Assembly (NCBI RefSeq): GCF_051488685.1
Contig: NZ_JBPSEH010000002.1
Coordinates: 124,001-188,000, forward strand
DNA: 64,000 nucleotides
Origin: Melioribacter sp051488685
GTDB lineage: Bacteria; Bacteroidota; Ignavibacteria; Ignavibacteriales; Melioribacteraceae
Reading direction: 5' to 3'
Shown here one piece after another: positions 25,172 to 33,456 of this stretch. The notes under the pieces are model-generated. The model saw only the letters and a list, made by a program, of their open reading frames with translations. It was not told where the DNA came from and did not search any database. Position 1 is the first letter of the stretch; every line of letters begins with the position of its first letter. The position numbers and the translations under genes are program-made.

Positions 25172-26276
25172 TTGTAAAAATTTTAGCGGATATAAACCAT
25201 GTTTCCCTTATCACAATTGTCTCGAAGACGGCTGCAAGGAGGAACGGAAGTTCGGGAAAAAAATATTGATAATAAATCTCGACGCAATGGGCGATGTTTT
25301 AATGACGACAGCGCAACTTCCGGCCATTAAAAGAAAATATCCGGTTTCGACGATTTACTGGATTACGCTGAAAAACGCCGTAAGAATCCTCGACAATAAT
25401 CCTTATATCGATCGCGTTTTTCCATTCGACTTTGAAAGCATACTGATTCTCAATGAAATGGAATTCGATATAGTAATGAATGTCGATAAATCGATGCGGT
25501 CAGGCGCCCTTGCCATGCAGCTTAAAGCAAAAGAAAAACTCGGTTTCGGAATAAATGAAAACGGGCAAATCATACCTTTGAATAAAGGTGCAGAATATAA
25601 TTATATGCTGGGTCTCGACGACAATCTAAAATTCAAAATTAATCAGAGAACTGGACAGGAATACCTGGCAGAAACTTTTGAACTCGACTATCAACGCGAT
25701 GAGTATGTCTTTAATTTTAACGACGAAGAACAAATGTTTATTGAAAATTATAAGAAAGAAATTGGAATTATGCCGGATGACGAAATAATCGGTTTTAATA
25801 CCGGCTGCTCTCTCCTGTATCCCAATAAGAAAATGACAATTGAACAACATATTGTGCTGATTGAAAAATTTTTGTCTTTTAACCGATTTAAAATTATGCT
25901 TCTTGGAGGACCGGAAGACACAGAAAGGAATAAAACAATAGCAGAGTATTTCAAGGGAAAAATAATAAATACTCCCACTAACGAAGGCTTACGACGCGGC
26001 GCCTGCTACGAAAGTGTGCCTGAGGTTATAATAACCGGGGACTCGTTTGGAATGCATCTGGCAATAGCACTCAAAAAATATGTTATTGCATGGTTCGGCT
26101 TGAGTTGCTGGACAGAAATCGACCTCTACGACAGAGGAGTCAAACTATATCCAGAAGGACTTTTCTGCGCTCCCTGCTGGAAAAAAGAATGCCCCTATAA
26201 TCTTGAGTGTATTCAAATGATTGATCTCGAAAGAATCGTCAAAGAAACGGTCGATTACTTCGACAGAAAAAAATGA
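25155..26276 (+). CDS. Glycosyltransferase family 9 with cysteine-rich ends, copy 3
   Basis: Third tandem family 9 member, about 373 residues from ATG 25155. It has an unusual N-terminal segment with four cysteines (DCKNFSGYKPCFPYHNCLED, then GCKEE) before the usual KILIINLDAMGDVLMTTAQL. A matching C-terminal cluster, LFCAPCWKKECPYNLECIQM, follows the donor site VIITGDSFGMHLAIALKKYV. The paired clusters could bind a metal or iron-sulfur centre; that is inference. An in-frame TTG at 25140 would add five residues. The sugar and acceptor are unknown. The homocysteine methyltransferase start overlaps its stop by 4 bp. Confidence 0.85.
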   Translation: MKKIPDCKNFSGYKPCFPYHNCLEDGCKEERKFGKKILIINLDAMGDVLMTTAQLPAIKRKYPVSTIYWITLKNAVRILDNNPYIDRVFPFDFESILILNEMEFDIVMNVDKSMRSGALAMQLKAKEKLGFGINENGQIIPLNKGAEYNYMLGLDDNLKFKINQRTGQEYLAETFELDYQRDEYVFNFNDEEQMFIENYKKEIGIMPDDEIIGFNTGCSLLYPNKKMTIEQHIVLIEKFLSFNRFKIMLLGGPEDTERNKTIAEYFKGKIINTPTNEGLRRGACYESVPEVIITGDSFGMHLAIALKKYVIAWFGLSCWTEIDLYDRGVKLYPEGLFCAPCWKKECPYNLECIQMIDLERIVKETVDYFDRKK

Positions 26277-27157
26277 AACGAATCGATATCATGCACATGC
26301 ATGCAGAAAAAAGAATTTTAGTGCTCGATGGAGCAATGGGTAGTTTACTTCAGCAATACGGCGCAGCAAGCGATAAGTACTTATGGTCTTCTTTATCAAA
26401 TTTGAAAAACCCTGAAATAGTGAGAAAAATACATAAGGAATATATCGACGCGGGAGCTGATATCATTACTACAAATACATTCAGGACTAATCCAGCAAGC
26501 GTTAAATTATCTGGTCATTCAATTTCAGTCGAGGAATTTGTAAGGATAAGCGTAAATCTGGCAATTGAAGCAAGAGAAGATAGAAATGTTATTATCGCTG
26601 GATCTAATGCGCCTGCAGAAGATTGTTATCAGAAAGAACGTACTCTGTCAAAAGACGAATTGGAATACAATCATAAAAAACATATTGAATTACTCTGGGA
26701 AAGCGGCGTGGATATAATCTGGAACGAAACTCAAAGCCATTTAGATGAAATAGAAATCATTTGTAATTTTTGCCACAGTCAAAATCTTCCGTATGTAATT
26801 AATTTATTTTATGATAACCAGTTGAATCTTTTAAGTGGTGAAAGCCTAAGGGACGCTGTCAAAGTTGTTGCAACTTTTAAACCGACTGCAGTTGGATTCA
26901 ATTGCATTAAGCCAGAACTTTTTCTTGATAAGATAAAGCCTGATTTATTAGTTGACAGGTGGGGATTTTATCTTAATTGCGGTAGTGGAGAGTATACCGA
27001 CGAATCAATTTCGTGTGGCATAAGTCCAGAATATTATCTCAGTTTGATTAAACCCCTTCTCGAATTGAAGCCGTTATACGTCGGCTCTTGCTGTGGTTCC
27101 TCGCCTTCTCACACAAAAATAATAAAGGAATATATTGATGAAGTATATCGAAATTAA
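26273..27157 (+). CDS. Homocysteine S-methyltransferase family protein
   Basis: This 294-residue TIM-barrel protein belongs to the MmuM/BHMT/MetH N-terminal family, which moves methyl groups to homocysteine using a zinc-bound thiolate. Landmarks are VLDGAMGSLLQ at the N-terminus, ADIITTNTFRTNP, the first zinc cysteine in VGFNCIKP, and the C-terminal zinc pair in VGSCCGSSPSHTK (more usually GGCCG). The methyl donor is not predictable from sequence. Its start overlaps the glycosyltransferase stop (ATGA), and its 3' end overlaps ispE by about 20 bp. Confidence 0.87.
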   Translation: MKRIDIMHMHAEKRILVLDGAMGSLLQQYGAASDKYLWSSLSNLKNPEIVRKIHKEYIDAGADIITTNTFRTNPASVKLSGHSISVEEFVRISVNLAIEAREDRNVIIAGSNAPAEDCYQKERTLSKDELEYNHKKHIELLWESGVDIIWNETQSHLDEIEIICNFCHSQNLPYVINLFYDNQLNLLSGESLRDAVKVVATFKPTAVGFNCIKPELFLDKIKPDLLVDRWGFYLNCGSGEYTDESISCGISPEYYLSLIKPLLELKPLYVGSCCGSSPSHTKIIKEYIDEVYRN

Positions 27158-27974
27158 AGCGCCTGCAAAGATTAATATTGGACTTAGAATCCTTTCGAAA
27201 AGAAGCGATGGTTATCATAATCTTCATACACTCTTCTATCCGATAAACGACCTCTTCGATGAAATTATTATAAAAAGACAGGAAGAGTTTGAATTTAGTA
27301 CGAATACAGAAGAATTGAATACCGACGATAATTTAATAGTAAAAACTGTACAATTGCTCGGTGATTATTCTAAGAAAAAGATTGGAGCCAGTATTATATT
27401 AAATAAAAAAATTCCAATTGGAGCAGGACTCGGCGGAGGCAGTTCGAACGCTGCTGCAGTTTTAATTTCTCTGAATGAAATGTTTGCTCTCAATCTTAGT
27501 TATAATGAACTCATTGAACTTGCTCTTAGATTGGGGTCGGATGTTCCATTTTTTATCAAAGCCAAACCAGCTATTGGTTATTCAAGAGGCGAGGTTTTGA
27601 AGCATATTGATTTTGAAATAGAAAATCCGATATTAATTGTCAATCCCGGAATTCATATATCAACAAAAGAAGCATTTAACAATATTGTGCCGTTTAATTG
27701 CGAACTTGATTATAAAAGTGTTATTGTTAATGGTAAGCCGAATTATAAGGCAATGAACGAACTGGTAAATGATTTTGAAGAATATGTATTTAATAGATAT
27801 CCGGAAATTGCTGAACTAAAAGAAAAATTTTATCATTATGGTTGCTTATTTGCGCAAATGACTGGAAGCGGTTCGACGGTCTATGGCATATTTGAGAATC
27901 AATACGATGCCATGAAAGTCATTCAAGATATTCCTCAAACCTACTTTTATCATTTAAGTAATTGTCCGGACTAA
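27138..27974 (+). CDS. ispE: 4-diphosphocytidyl-2-C-methyl-D-erythritol kinase IspE
   Basis: IspE phosphorylates CDP-methylerythritol in the non-mevalonate isoprenoid pathway. This GHMP kinase of about 278 residues has the N-terminal APAKINIGLRILSKRSDGYH, the ATP loop IPIGAGLGGGSSNAAAVL, GSDVPFFI with the catalytic Asp, and the C-terminal MTGSGSTVYGIF. ATG 27138 is chosen over the adjacent in-frame TTG 27135 because an AAAGGA Shine-Dalgarno lies at the right spacing. The 3' end overlaps the convergent histidine kinase by 56 bp. Confidence 0.96.
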   Translation: MKYIEIKAPAKINIGLRILSKRSDGYHNLHTLFYPINDLFDEIIIKRQEEFEFSTNTEELNTDDNLIVKTVQLLGDYSKKKIGASIILNKKIPIGAGLGGGSSNAAAVLISLNEMFALNLSYNELIELALRLGSDVPFFIKAKPAIGYSRGEVLKHIDFEIENPILIVNPGIHISTKEAFNNIVPFNCELDYKSVIVNGKPNYKAMNELVNDFEEYVFNRYPEIAELKEKFYHYGCLFAQMTGSGSTVYGIFENQYDAMKVIQDIPQTYFYHLSNCPD

Positions 27975-29376
27975 TCTGAAAAATGTCGTATGATTTTGAC
28001 TGAAAATTATATTCAAGCGATATGATGAAGCAAGATCCCGGGGTTTTCCCTGCCAATCTCGACGGACTTTCTGCAGTAATAGTTCCACCGAGACGTTCTA
28101 TAATTTCTTTTACTAATGCAAGTCCCAGCCCGCTTCCTTCGTGCTTGCTCCGTATTACATTCGAAGCCCTGTAAAACTGTTGGAAAATATTCGGTAAATC
28201 TTCTTTTGGGATACCGATACCGTTGTCGCATATTTCAATAAATAATTTGTAATCGTTTTCTCTGAGTAGAATTTCGATAATGCCACCTTCGTTGACGTAC
28301 TTAATTGAATTAGCAATTAGATTTGAAAAAGCCAGTTCAAGAAGAGTTATGTCCGATTTAATTATTTTCTTCGATTCCCTGATATCTTTCACACTCAAAT
28401 CGATCGATTTGGCTTTAATAGTTTCCTCCATTTTATTGATTTGACCAATGATCAGTTCATATATATCGATCTCTTCCGACGAACGGATGTCGAGCAATTT
28501 AAGTCGGGATAATCGTAAAATGTTATTGAGCAGTTGTAGGGTTTCATCTGTTCTTAATTGTGCCCTTTTTAATTTATCTCTTATTTCTGAATTAATATCT
28601 CCCAAAAAGTTATTCAGAATCAAATCTATTATTGATTTTATTGCAGTTACAGGAGTTTTGACTTCGTGTATAATTCCTATGGTGTATTTTTGTTTTGCTT
28701 TTTCGGCTTCGTCGAGGCGTTGTAAAGTATCCCGCAATTGTTGCTCGCGCTTGTAGAGTTGTCTTACTATATTATTTGCGAGATAGACGCTTATAAAAAT
28801 CATTGCGGTAAATGTTATTAAACTCAGGATATCATAAGCCATCGTATGAGGTATTCTTACGTCGTATAAACCACTTATCAAATGTGTTTCGATAATACCT
28901 AAATTTTGCATTATAGTTAAAAAAGACAACGTAAGGCAAATGATGCATGCCATAATGTAGACTACATATGCCGGGAGTATTAAACTTCCGATAATCATAT
29001 GAAATATAAAAAATAAATAAAGAGGCGATTCGATGATTCCTGTATAATAAACAAGTATCATTAATGCAATCAGGTCGAGAATCATTTGAATCAAAGAAAG
29101 ATGCAGACTATTGAAACTCGATACATCACATTTAATGTAGGCGCGTAGTTTATAAAGGATAATATTGTACGAGAGAATTGAAATTATAATGATGGATATA
29201 GCAATTTTCTGAAGATTACTAAACTGAAAGTTGAGTAAAAATTCACCAGCTATTAGAAAAAGCAATAGAGAAATTACGGCAAAGTAGCGGAGTCTGATAA
29301 ACCAGAGATTTCGAATGCGAATTGCTCGCCAGAATTCCCCGTAATTTTTAGCCCATTCTGGTATCAGAGCTTTCAT
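27919..29376 (-). CDS. Membrane sensor histidine kinase
   Basis: This 485-residue kinase has about six N-terminal transmembrane helices (35-210), a short linker coiled coil, a HisKA domain with the phospho-acceptor His in IIHEVKTPVTAIKSII (about residue 236), and HATPase_c with FSNLIANSIKYVNEGG, DNGIGIPKEDL and GSGLGLALVKEI. There is no recognisable extracellular sensory domain, so the signal is probably sensed in the membrane. No response regulator is adjacent. It lies downstream of the hydrogenase cluster, separated from it by a strong terminator at 29434-29466. Confidence 0.93.
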   Translation of the reverse strand: MKALIPEWAKNYGEFWRAIRIRNLWFIRLRYFAVISLLLFLIAGEFLLNFQFSNLQKIAISIIIISILSYNIILYKLRAYIKCDVSSFNSLHLSLIQMILDLIALMILVYYTGIIESPLYLFFIFHMIIGSLILPAYVVYIMACIICLTLSFLTIMQNLGIIETHLISGLYDVRIPHTMAYDILSLITFTAMIFISVYLANNIVRQLYKREQQLRDTLQRLDEAEKAKQKYTIGIIHEVKTPVTAIKSIIDLILNNFLGDINSEIRDKLKRAQLRTDETLQLLNNILRLSRLKLLDIRSSEEIDIYELIIGQINKMEETIKAKSIDLSVKDIRESKKIIKSDITLLELAFSNLIANSIKYVNEGGIIEILLRENDYKLFIEICDNGIGIPKEDLPNIFQQFYRASNVIRSKHEGSGLGLALVKEIIERLGGTITAESPSRLAGKTPGSCFIISLEYNFQSKSYDIFQISPDNYLNDKSRFEEYLE

Positions 29377-29433
29377 TTAATTATGAAGGTGGTCTCAAAT
29401 TCCTCAGTAAAATATTGAATTAATACTTAAATA

Positions 29434-29466
29434 AAAAGCCCGTCCACTACTGAAGGACGGGCTTTT
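29434..29466 (-). terminator. Terminator of the hydrogenase operon
   Basis: AAAAGCCCGTCC (29434-29445) pairs perfectly with GGACGGGCTTTT (29455-29466) around a 9-nt loop. T-runs flank it on both strands. It lies 5 bp after the last hydrogenase gene of the leftward operon and 58 bp upstream of the histidine kinase start. Confidence 0.92.
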
Positions 29467-29470
29467 ATTA

Positions 29471-31387
29471 TCAAGCGATATATCTTCCCCGTTTTACATA
29501 ATGAGTATGAAGAAGTTTGTGAGATAAATGACTGCAAGGTCCTTCTGTCAAAAATTCTTTGTAAATCCTGATTACATTCGGATTTTCGTGCGACTTTCTG
29601 ATTTCGAGGGATTCATCTTCTGCATAGATTGCTTCGGCTCTCTTCATACGTATTTCTGGAGTTGTAGGAATTGGTTGACCGCCACCGCCGAGGCATCCAC
29701 CCGGGCATGCCATAAATTCAATAAAGTGACACTCGGAGAATTTACCGCCTGATTTAATATCTTCCATTATTTTTTTTGCATTTGCAGTTCCGTGGGCTAC
29801 AGCAACTTTTAGTGTAGCACCTTTCAACCAGTCCCAATCCGGAATTAAATGTTTAATTAAATCAGGTACTTTACCCACTTTATTACCAATCGGAATTTCC
29901 ATATACTTAATTCCTTCAAATCCGCGTAAAGGAATAATGTTGGCTCGTTCGAAAATGTCCTCGGTTTTGTTTCCAGTGACGAATTCAACCACAGATCTTA
30001 ATGCAGCTTCCATTACCCCACCAGTTGCACCGAAAATGAGTCCAGCACCGGAAGCTTCGCCGAAAGGAGAATCAAAATTGCTCTTCGGCATTTCTGGTAA
30101 GTTTATTCCTGCTTCTTTAATCATTCGAGCCATCTCACGCGTGGTCAAACCGTAGTCGACATCTTTGTACCCGCTTGAATTCATTTCCGGTCGATTGCAC
30201 TCGAACTTTTTAGCTGAGCATGGCATCAATGCTACAGAGACAATATTTGCCGGATCAATACCTACCTGTTTTGCATAAAATGTTTTAATCAATGCACCAA
30301 ACATTTGCTGAGGTGATTTTGCCGAGCTTAAATTGTCGAGATATTCCGGATAATAATGTTCGATAAATTTAACCCATCCAGGCGAGCAGGAAGTAAATTG
30401 CGGAAGTGCAACTTTTTCCTTTTTGACCAATGCATTGTAAAGACGGAGAATTAATTCAGTACCTTCTTCGATGATCGTGAGGTCAGCTGCAAAGTTAGTA
30501 TCGAATACTTTATCGAACCCAATTCGCCTAAGAGCAGTGTTTAATTCTCTTGTCATAGAAGTACCGGCTGGAAGTCCAAATTCTTCGCCAATTGCGGCGC
30601 GTGGCGACGGTGCAGTTTGAATGACTACATGTTTGGTTGGATCGTCAATTGCCTCCCAGATTGCATCTGATGGGTCGTTTGCTCGCAACGCAGCTGTGGG
30701 ACACCGGTTAATGCATTGTCCGCAATTTATGCATATTACATCTGCAAGTGGCTTTTCGAGGAAAGTGCCTATATGTGTTTTATCGCCTCTACCTATGGCT
30801 TCTAAAACACCAACTTCCTGCAAATCAATACAGGTACGTACACATCTTTTACAAAGTATACATTTACTCATATCTCTTACGACTGAGTACGATGAATTGT
30901 CAACTTCGAAACGTGGCTTGTCGATGTGTCCGAAAGTATAAGTATCTACACCATATTCCTTTGCCAAGTTTTGCAATTCGCAATTTCCATTGCGAAAACA
31001 TGAATAGCATTCGCCATAGTGTTCGCTCAGCAGCAAGTCGATAATATGTCGGCGAGCTTTTCGAACCATTGGCGAAGATGTCTTAATTTTTATCGGTGAA
31101 GTAATCGGGAAGGAACAGGCAGCCTGAAGCGTACGCATCCCTTCAACTTCAACTACACATATTCGGCAGACACCAGCAATGCATAAATCATCATGATGAC
31201 AAAGTGTTGGTATCGATATGCCAACTTTTTTGCAGGCTTCTAATATTGTTGTACCTAACGGAACGGAAATTTTCTTTTCGTTTATTTCAACTGAAACAGT
31301 ACCGCCAATACCAGTGATGTCTTCGGGAATTGGCACGCTGTGTGGTACTTGACTTATGGGTGCTCTGAAATCTCCTTTACTTTCCAT
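29471..31387 (-). CDS. hydA: [FeFe] hydrogenase catalytic subunit HydA, set 2
   Basis: This 638-residue catalytic subunit of a trimeric NAD-linked [FeFe] hydrogenase makes or uses H2. From the N-terminus: a [2Fe-2S] domain (TLCHHDDLCIAGVCRICVVE), a His/Cys [4Fe-4S] segment (CYSCFRNGNCELQ), two [4Fe-4S] ferredoxin motifs (CILCKRCVRTC and CINCGQCINRC), then the H-cluster domain. Motif L2 is MPCSAKKFE and L3 is MACPGGCLGGGGQP. L1 reads TSCSPGW (334-335 are Cys-Ser), where TSCCPGW is usual. The ATG at 31387 is chosen because a GGAGG Shine-Dalgarno precedes it; it overlaps hydB by 11 bp. It is the last gene of the operon. Confidence 0.94.
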   Translation of the reverse strand: MESKGDFRAPISQVPHSVPIPEDITGIGGTVSVEINEKKISVPLGTTILEACKKVGISIPTLCHHDDLCIAGVCRICVVEVEGMRTLQAACSFPITSPIKIKTSSPMVRKARRHIIDLLLSEHYGECYSCFRNGNCELQNLAKEYGVDTYTFGHIDKPRFEVDNSSYSVVRDMSKCILCKRCVRTCIDLQEVGVLEAIGRGDKTHIGTFLEKPLADVICINCGQCINRCPTAALRANDPSDAIWEAIDDPTKHVVIQTAPSPRAAIGEEFGLPAGTSMTRELNTALRRIGFDKVFDTNFAADLTIIEEGTELILRLYNALVKKEKVALPQFTSCSPGWVKFIEHYYPEYLDNLSSAKSPQQMFGALIKTFYAKQVGIDPANIVSVALMPCSAKKFECNRPEMNSSGYKDVDYGLTTREMARMIKEAGINLPEMPKSNFDSPFGEASGAGLIFGATGGVMEAALRSVVEFVTGNKTEDIFERANIIPLRGFEGIKYMEIPIGNKVGKVPDLIKHLIPDWDWLKGATLKVAVAHGTANAKKIMEDIKSGGKFSECHFIEFMACPGGCLGGGGQPIPTTPEIRMKRAEAIYAEDESLEIRKSHENPNVIRIYKEFLTEGPCSHLSHKLLHTHYVKRGRYIA

Positions 31388-32576
31388 TTCGACCTCCGTT
31401 TCCGTTAAAGATTTCTTCTTTGAAATTTTCCAGTATCGATATAAAAGCATTTGGACTCGATTGACCGAGGCCGCATTTAGAAGCTACTTTCATCGTTTCG
31501 CCCAACTCTTTTAGTTTATTGATATAACTAAATGTATATTCACCTTTTTCTATCATTTCGATACCTTCTAACAACTTAGTATTTCCAATGCGACAGGGAG
31601 TGCACTGACCGCACGATTCTTCAACAAAAAATTCCATGAAGTTTTTCAATACATGCAGCATATTTCTGTTTTCGCCAAAGATCATAATCGATCCACCAGT
31701 AGCAGCATCTTCATATGCAAGGCTACGATTGAATTGTGATTTCGGTATACAGATGCCAGAAGCTCCTCCCACTTGAACAGCTTTAACAGATTTTGCTCCG
31801 ACTATTTCAAGCAGTTCATTTATTGTTGTTCCCCACGGCAATTCGTAAACACCAGGACGTTCACAATCACCTGATACTGAGAAAAGTTTCGAACCCGTAG
31901 ATTTGTCAGTTCCATATTTCTTAAACCATTCTCCCCCTTTAAGAATTATATGAGGAACCGATGCAAGAGTTTCTACGTTGTTAACAACGGTTGGCTTACC
32001 CATGTAACCGGTGTTGACAGGATATGGTGGTCGATTTCGGGCTTCACCGCGATTGCCTTCGAGAGATTCAATTAATGCTGTTTCTTCACCGCAAACATAA
32101 GCTCCTGAGCCAAGTCGGATTGTAATGTCGAAATTGAATCCGTCTTTGCCAAGTATATTTTTCCCGAGTAAATTATCTTTTCTCATAGCCTCCAAATAAT
32201 CGTATAAAGATTGGAACATATATTCATATTCTCCGCGCAGATAAACTATTCCTTCAGTTGCTCCAATTGTATAAGCGGCAATTACCATTCCGTCGAAAAC
32301 GAGCTCGGGATATTCAAGCAAAAGCACTCTGTCTTTGAAAGTGCCGGGTTCGCCTTCGTCGGCATTACAGATTATATATTTTTTATCGGATTTAGCCGCT
32401 GCTACCATATTCCACTTAGTAGCTGTAGGAAAACCTGCTCCGCCCCTGCCTTTTAATTTTGATTCTCTTAGTTCGAAAAGAATTTCTTCACGCGATTTTT
32501 CGAGTGCTTTTTTAATTGCCTCCCCCCTTTTGTATTCAGAAAAGATGACGATGCCATTTCTTTGTTTTTTCTCCAT
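31377..32576 (-). CDS. hydB: NuoF-like NADH:flavin subunit HydB, set 2 (short form)
   Basis: This 399-residue diaphorase subunit passes electrons between NAD(H) and the hydrogenase. It carries the FMN site KGRGGAGFPTATKW, the NADH site CNADEGEPGTFKDR, the GSGAYVCGEETALIESLEG block, the SLBB region and the N3-type [4Fe-4S] motif SCGQCTPCR with a distal Cys in KCGLGQSSPNAF. It lacks both the N-terminal thioredoxin-like [2Fe-2S] domain and the C-terminal ferredoxin domain found in the set 1 HydB (39080-41065). A GAGGT Shine-Dalgarno precedes the ATG. Confidence 0.93.
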   Translation of the reverse strand: MEKKQRNGIVIFSEYKRGEAIKKALEKSREEILFELRESKLKGRGGAGFPTATKWNMVAAAKSDKKYIICNADEGEPGTFKDRVLLLEYPELVFDGMVIAAYTIGATEGIVYLRGEYEYMFQSLYDYLEAMRKDNLLGKNILGKDGFNFDITIRLGSGAYVCGEETALIESLEGNRGEARNRPPYPVNTGYMGKPTVVNNVETLASVPHIILKGGEWFKKYGTDKSTGSKLFSVSGDCERPGVYELPWGTTINELLEIVGAKSVKAVQVGGASGICIPKSQFNRSLAYEDAATGGSIMIFGENRNMLHVLKNFMEFFVEESCGQCTPCRIGNTKLLEGIEMIEKGEYTFSYINKLKELGETMKVASKCGLGQSSPNAFISILENFKEEIFNGNGGRNGK

Positions 32577-32584
32577 AGCTTACC

Positions 32585-33058
32585 TCACTTTAATTCACTC
32601 AGAATTTGAACGGCTTTTTCGGGTGTCAATTTTGTATATACTCTTTCATTGACAATCATTGCCGGACCCTGGTCGCACATTCCTAAACAGTTGGCATATT
32701 CGAGCGTGAATTTATTATCCTTTGTTGTTTGACCGAATTTAATGCCGAGTTCTCTTTCGATAGCTTTAGCAACTGCTTCCTTGCCTTGCATATCGCAGGC
32801 GATGGTTCGACATAGCCTGACGATATATTTCCCTTTAGGTGTTGTACTCAGAAACGAATAAAAAGTAATTACACTGTAGACTTCGACGGGATGAATATCG
32901 AGTAAACGCGCTATCTCCTGCTGAGCAAAGTCGGGGATATACCTATGCTTTCGTTGAATATCCTGAAGTATCGGAAGCAAAGAAGATCTGGAACGACCAT
33001 ATTTTTCGACAAGTCGTTCTATCTCTTCGGTCATTGCATTTTTTTCTAAAACCAGCAT
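32585..33058 (-). CDS. hydC: NuoE-like [2Fe-2S] subunit HydC, set 2
   Basis: This 157-residue subunit has a helical N-terminal domain and a thioredoxin-like domain with the [2Fe-2S] ligands in CRTIAC and CLGMC (C-x4-C and C-x3-C). It belongs to the 24-kDa NuoE family and delivers electrons to the flavin subunit. The gene starts 1 bp after the upstream receiver gene and ends 8 bp before hydB. It forms the third component of the second HydABC trimer. Confidence 0.94.
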   Translation of the reverse strand: MLVLEKNAMTEEIERLVEKYGRSRSSLLPILQDIQRKHRYIPDFAQQEIARLLDIHPVEVYSVITFYSFLSTTPKGKYIVRLCRTIACDMQGKEAVAKAIERELGIKFGQTTKDNKFTLEYANCLGMCDQGPAMIVNERVYTKLTPEKAVQILSELK

Positions 33059-33059
33059 C

Positions 33060-33440
33060 TTATTTCACCTCCTTTGCTTTCAACAAATTATTGACCTTAT
33101 TAATTAGTTCTGACGGTGAAATCGGTTTTTCTACAAAGTCGTCTACGGGTACCATTTCACTCTTATCGTATTCCATGCCTGTGGCTTTTGAAACCGAGGT
33201 GTACATTAAAATTGGGGTTTTAATTCCTTCTTTACGAAATTTTTGAGCAAGATAGAAACCATCATCCGGCTCATCCATCATAACGTCGAGAATAATCAAA
33301 TCGGGTTTTTGTTCGACGACGATTTTGTAGCCGTCGTGAGGGTTGCCGGCAGTAACTATGTTATGCCCTTGCGATTTGAGTACAATTGAACTGCTGTCGA
33401 GGATGTCCGGATCATCATCGATGATTGCAATTAGAGCCAT
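33060..33440 (-). CDS. Stand-alone response-regulator receiver
   Basis: This 126-residue single-domain CheY-like receiver has acidic pocket IDDDPD, phospho-acceptor Asp in IILDVMMDEPDDGF, the switch Thr/Ser in MYTSVSKAT and the conserved Lys in FVEKPIS. There is no output domain. It sits between the REC-PAS-kinase gene and hydC of set 2 in the hydrogenase operon, and is likely a phosphorelay intermediate. It resembles the receiver at 34947-35327 in layout, including the MD..DSGF/PDDGF stretch after the Asp. Confidence 0.92.
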   Translation of the reverse strand: MALIAIIDDDPDILDSSSIVLKSQGHNIVTAGNPHDGYKIVVEQKPDLIILDVMMDEPDDGFYLAQKFRKEGIKTPILMYTSVSKATGMEYDKSEMVPVDDFVEKPISPSELINKVNNLLKAKEVK

Positions 33441-33456
33441 ATGTCACTCCTGTAAG

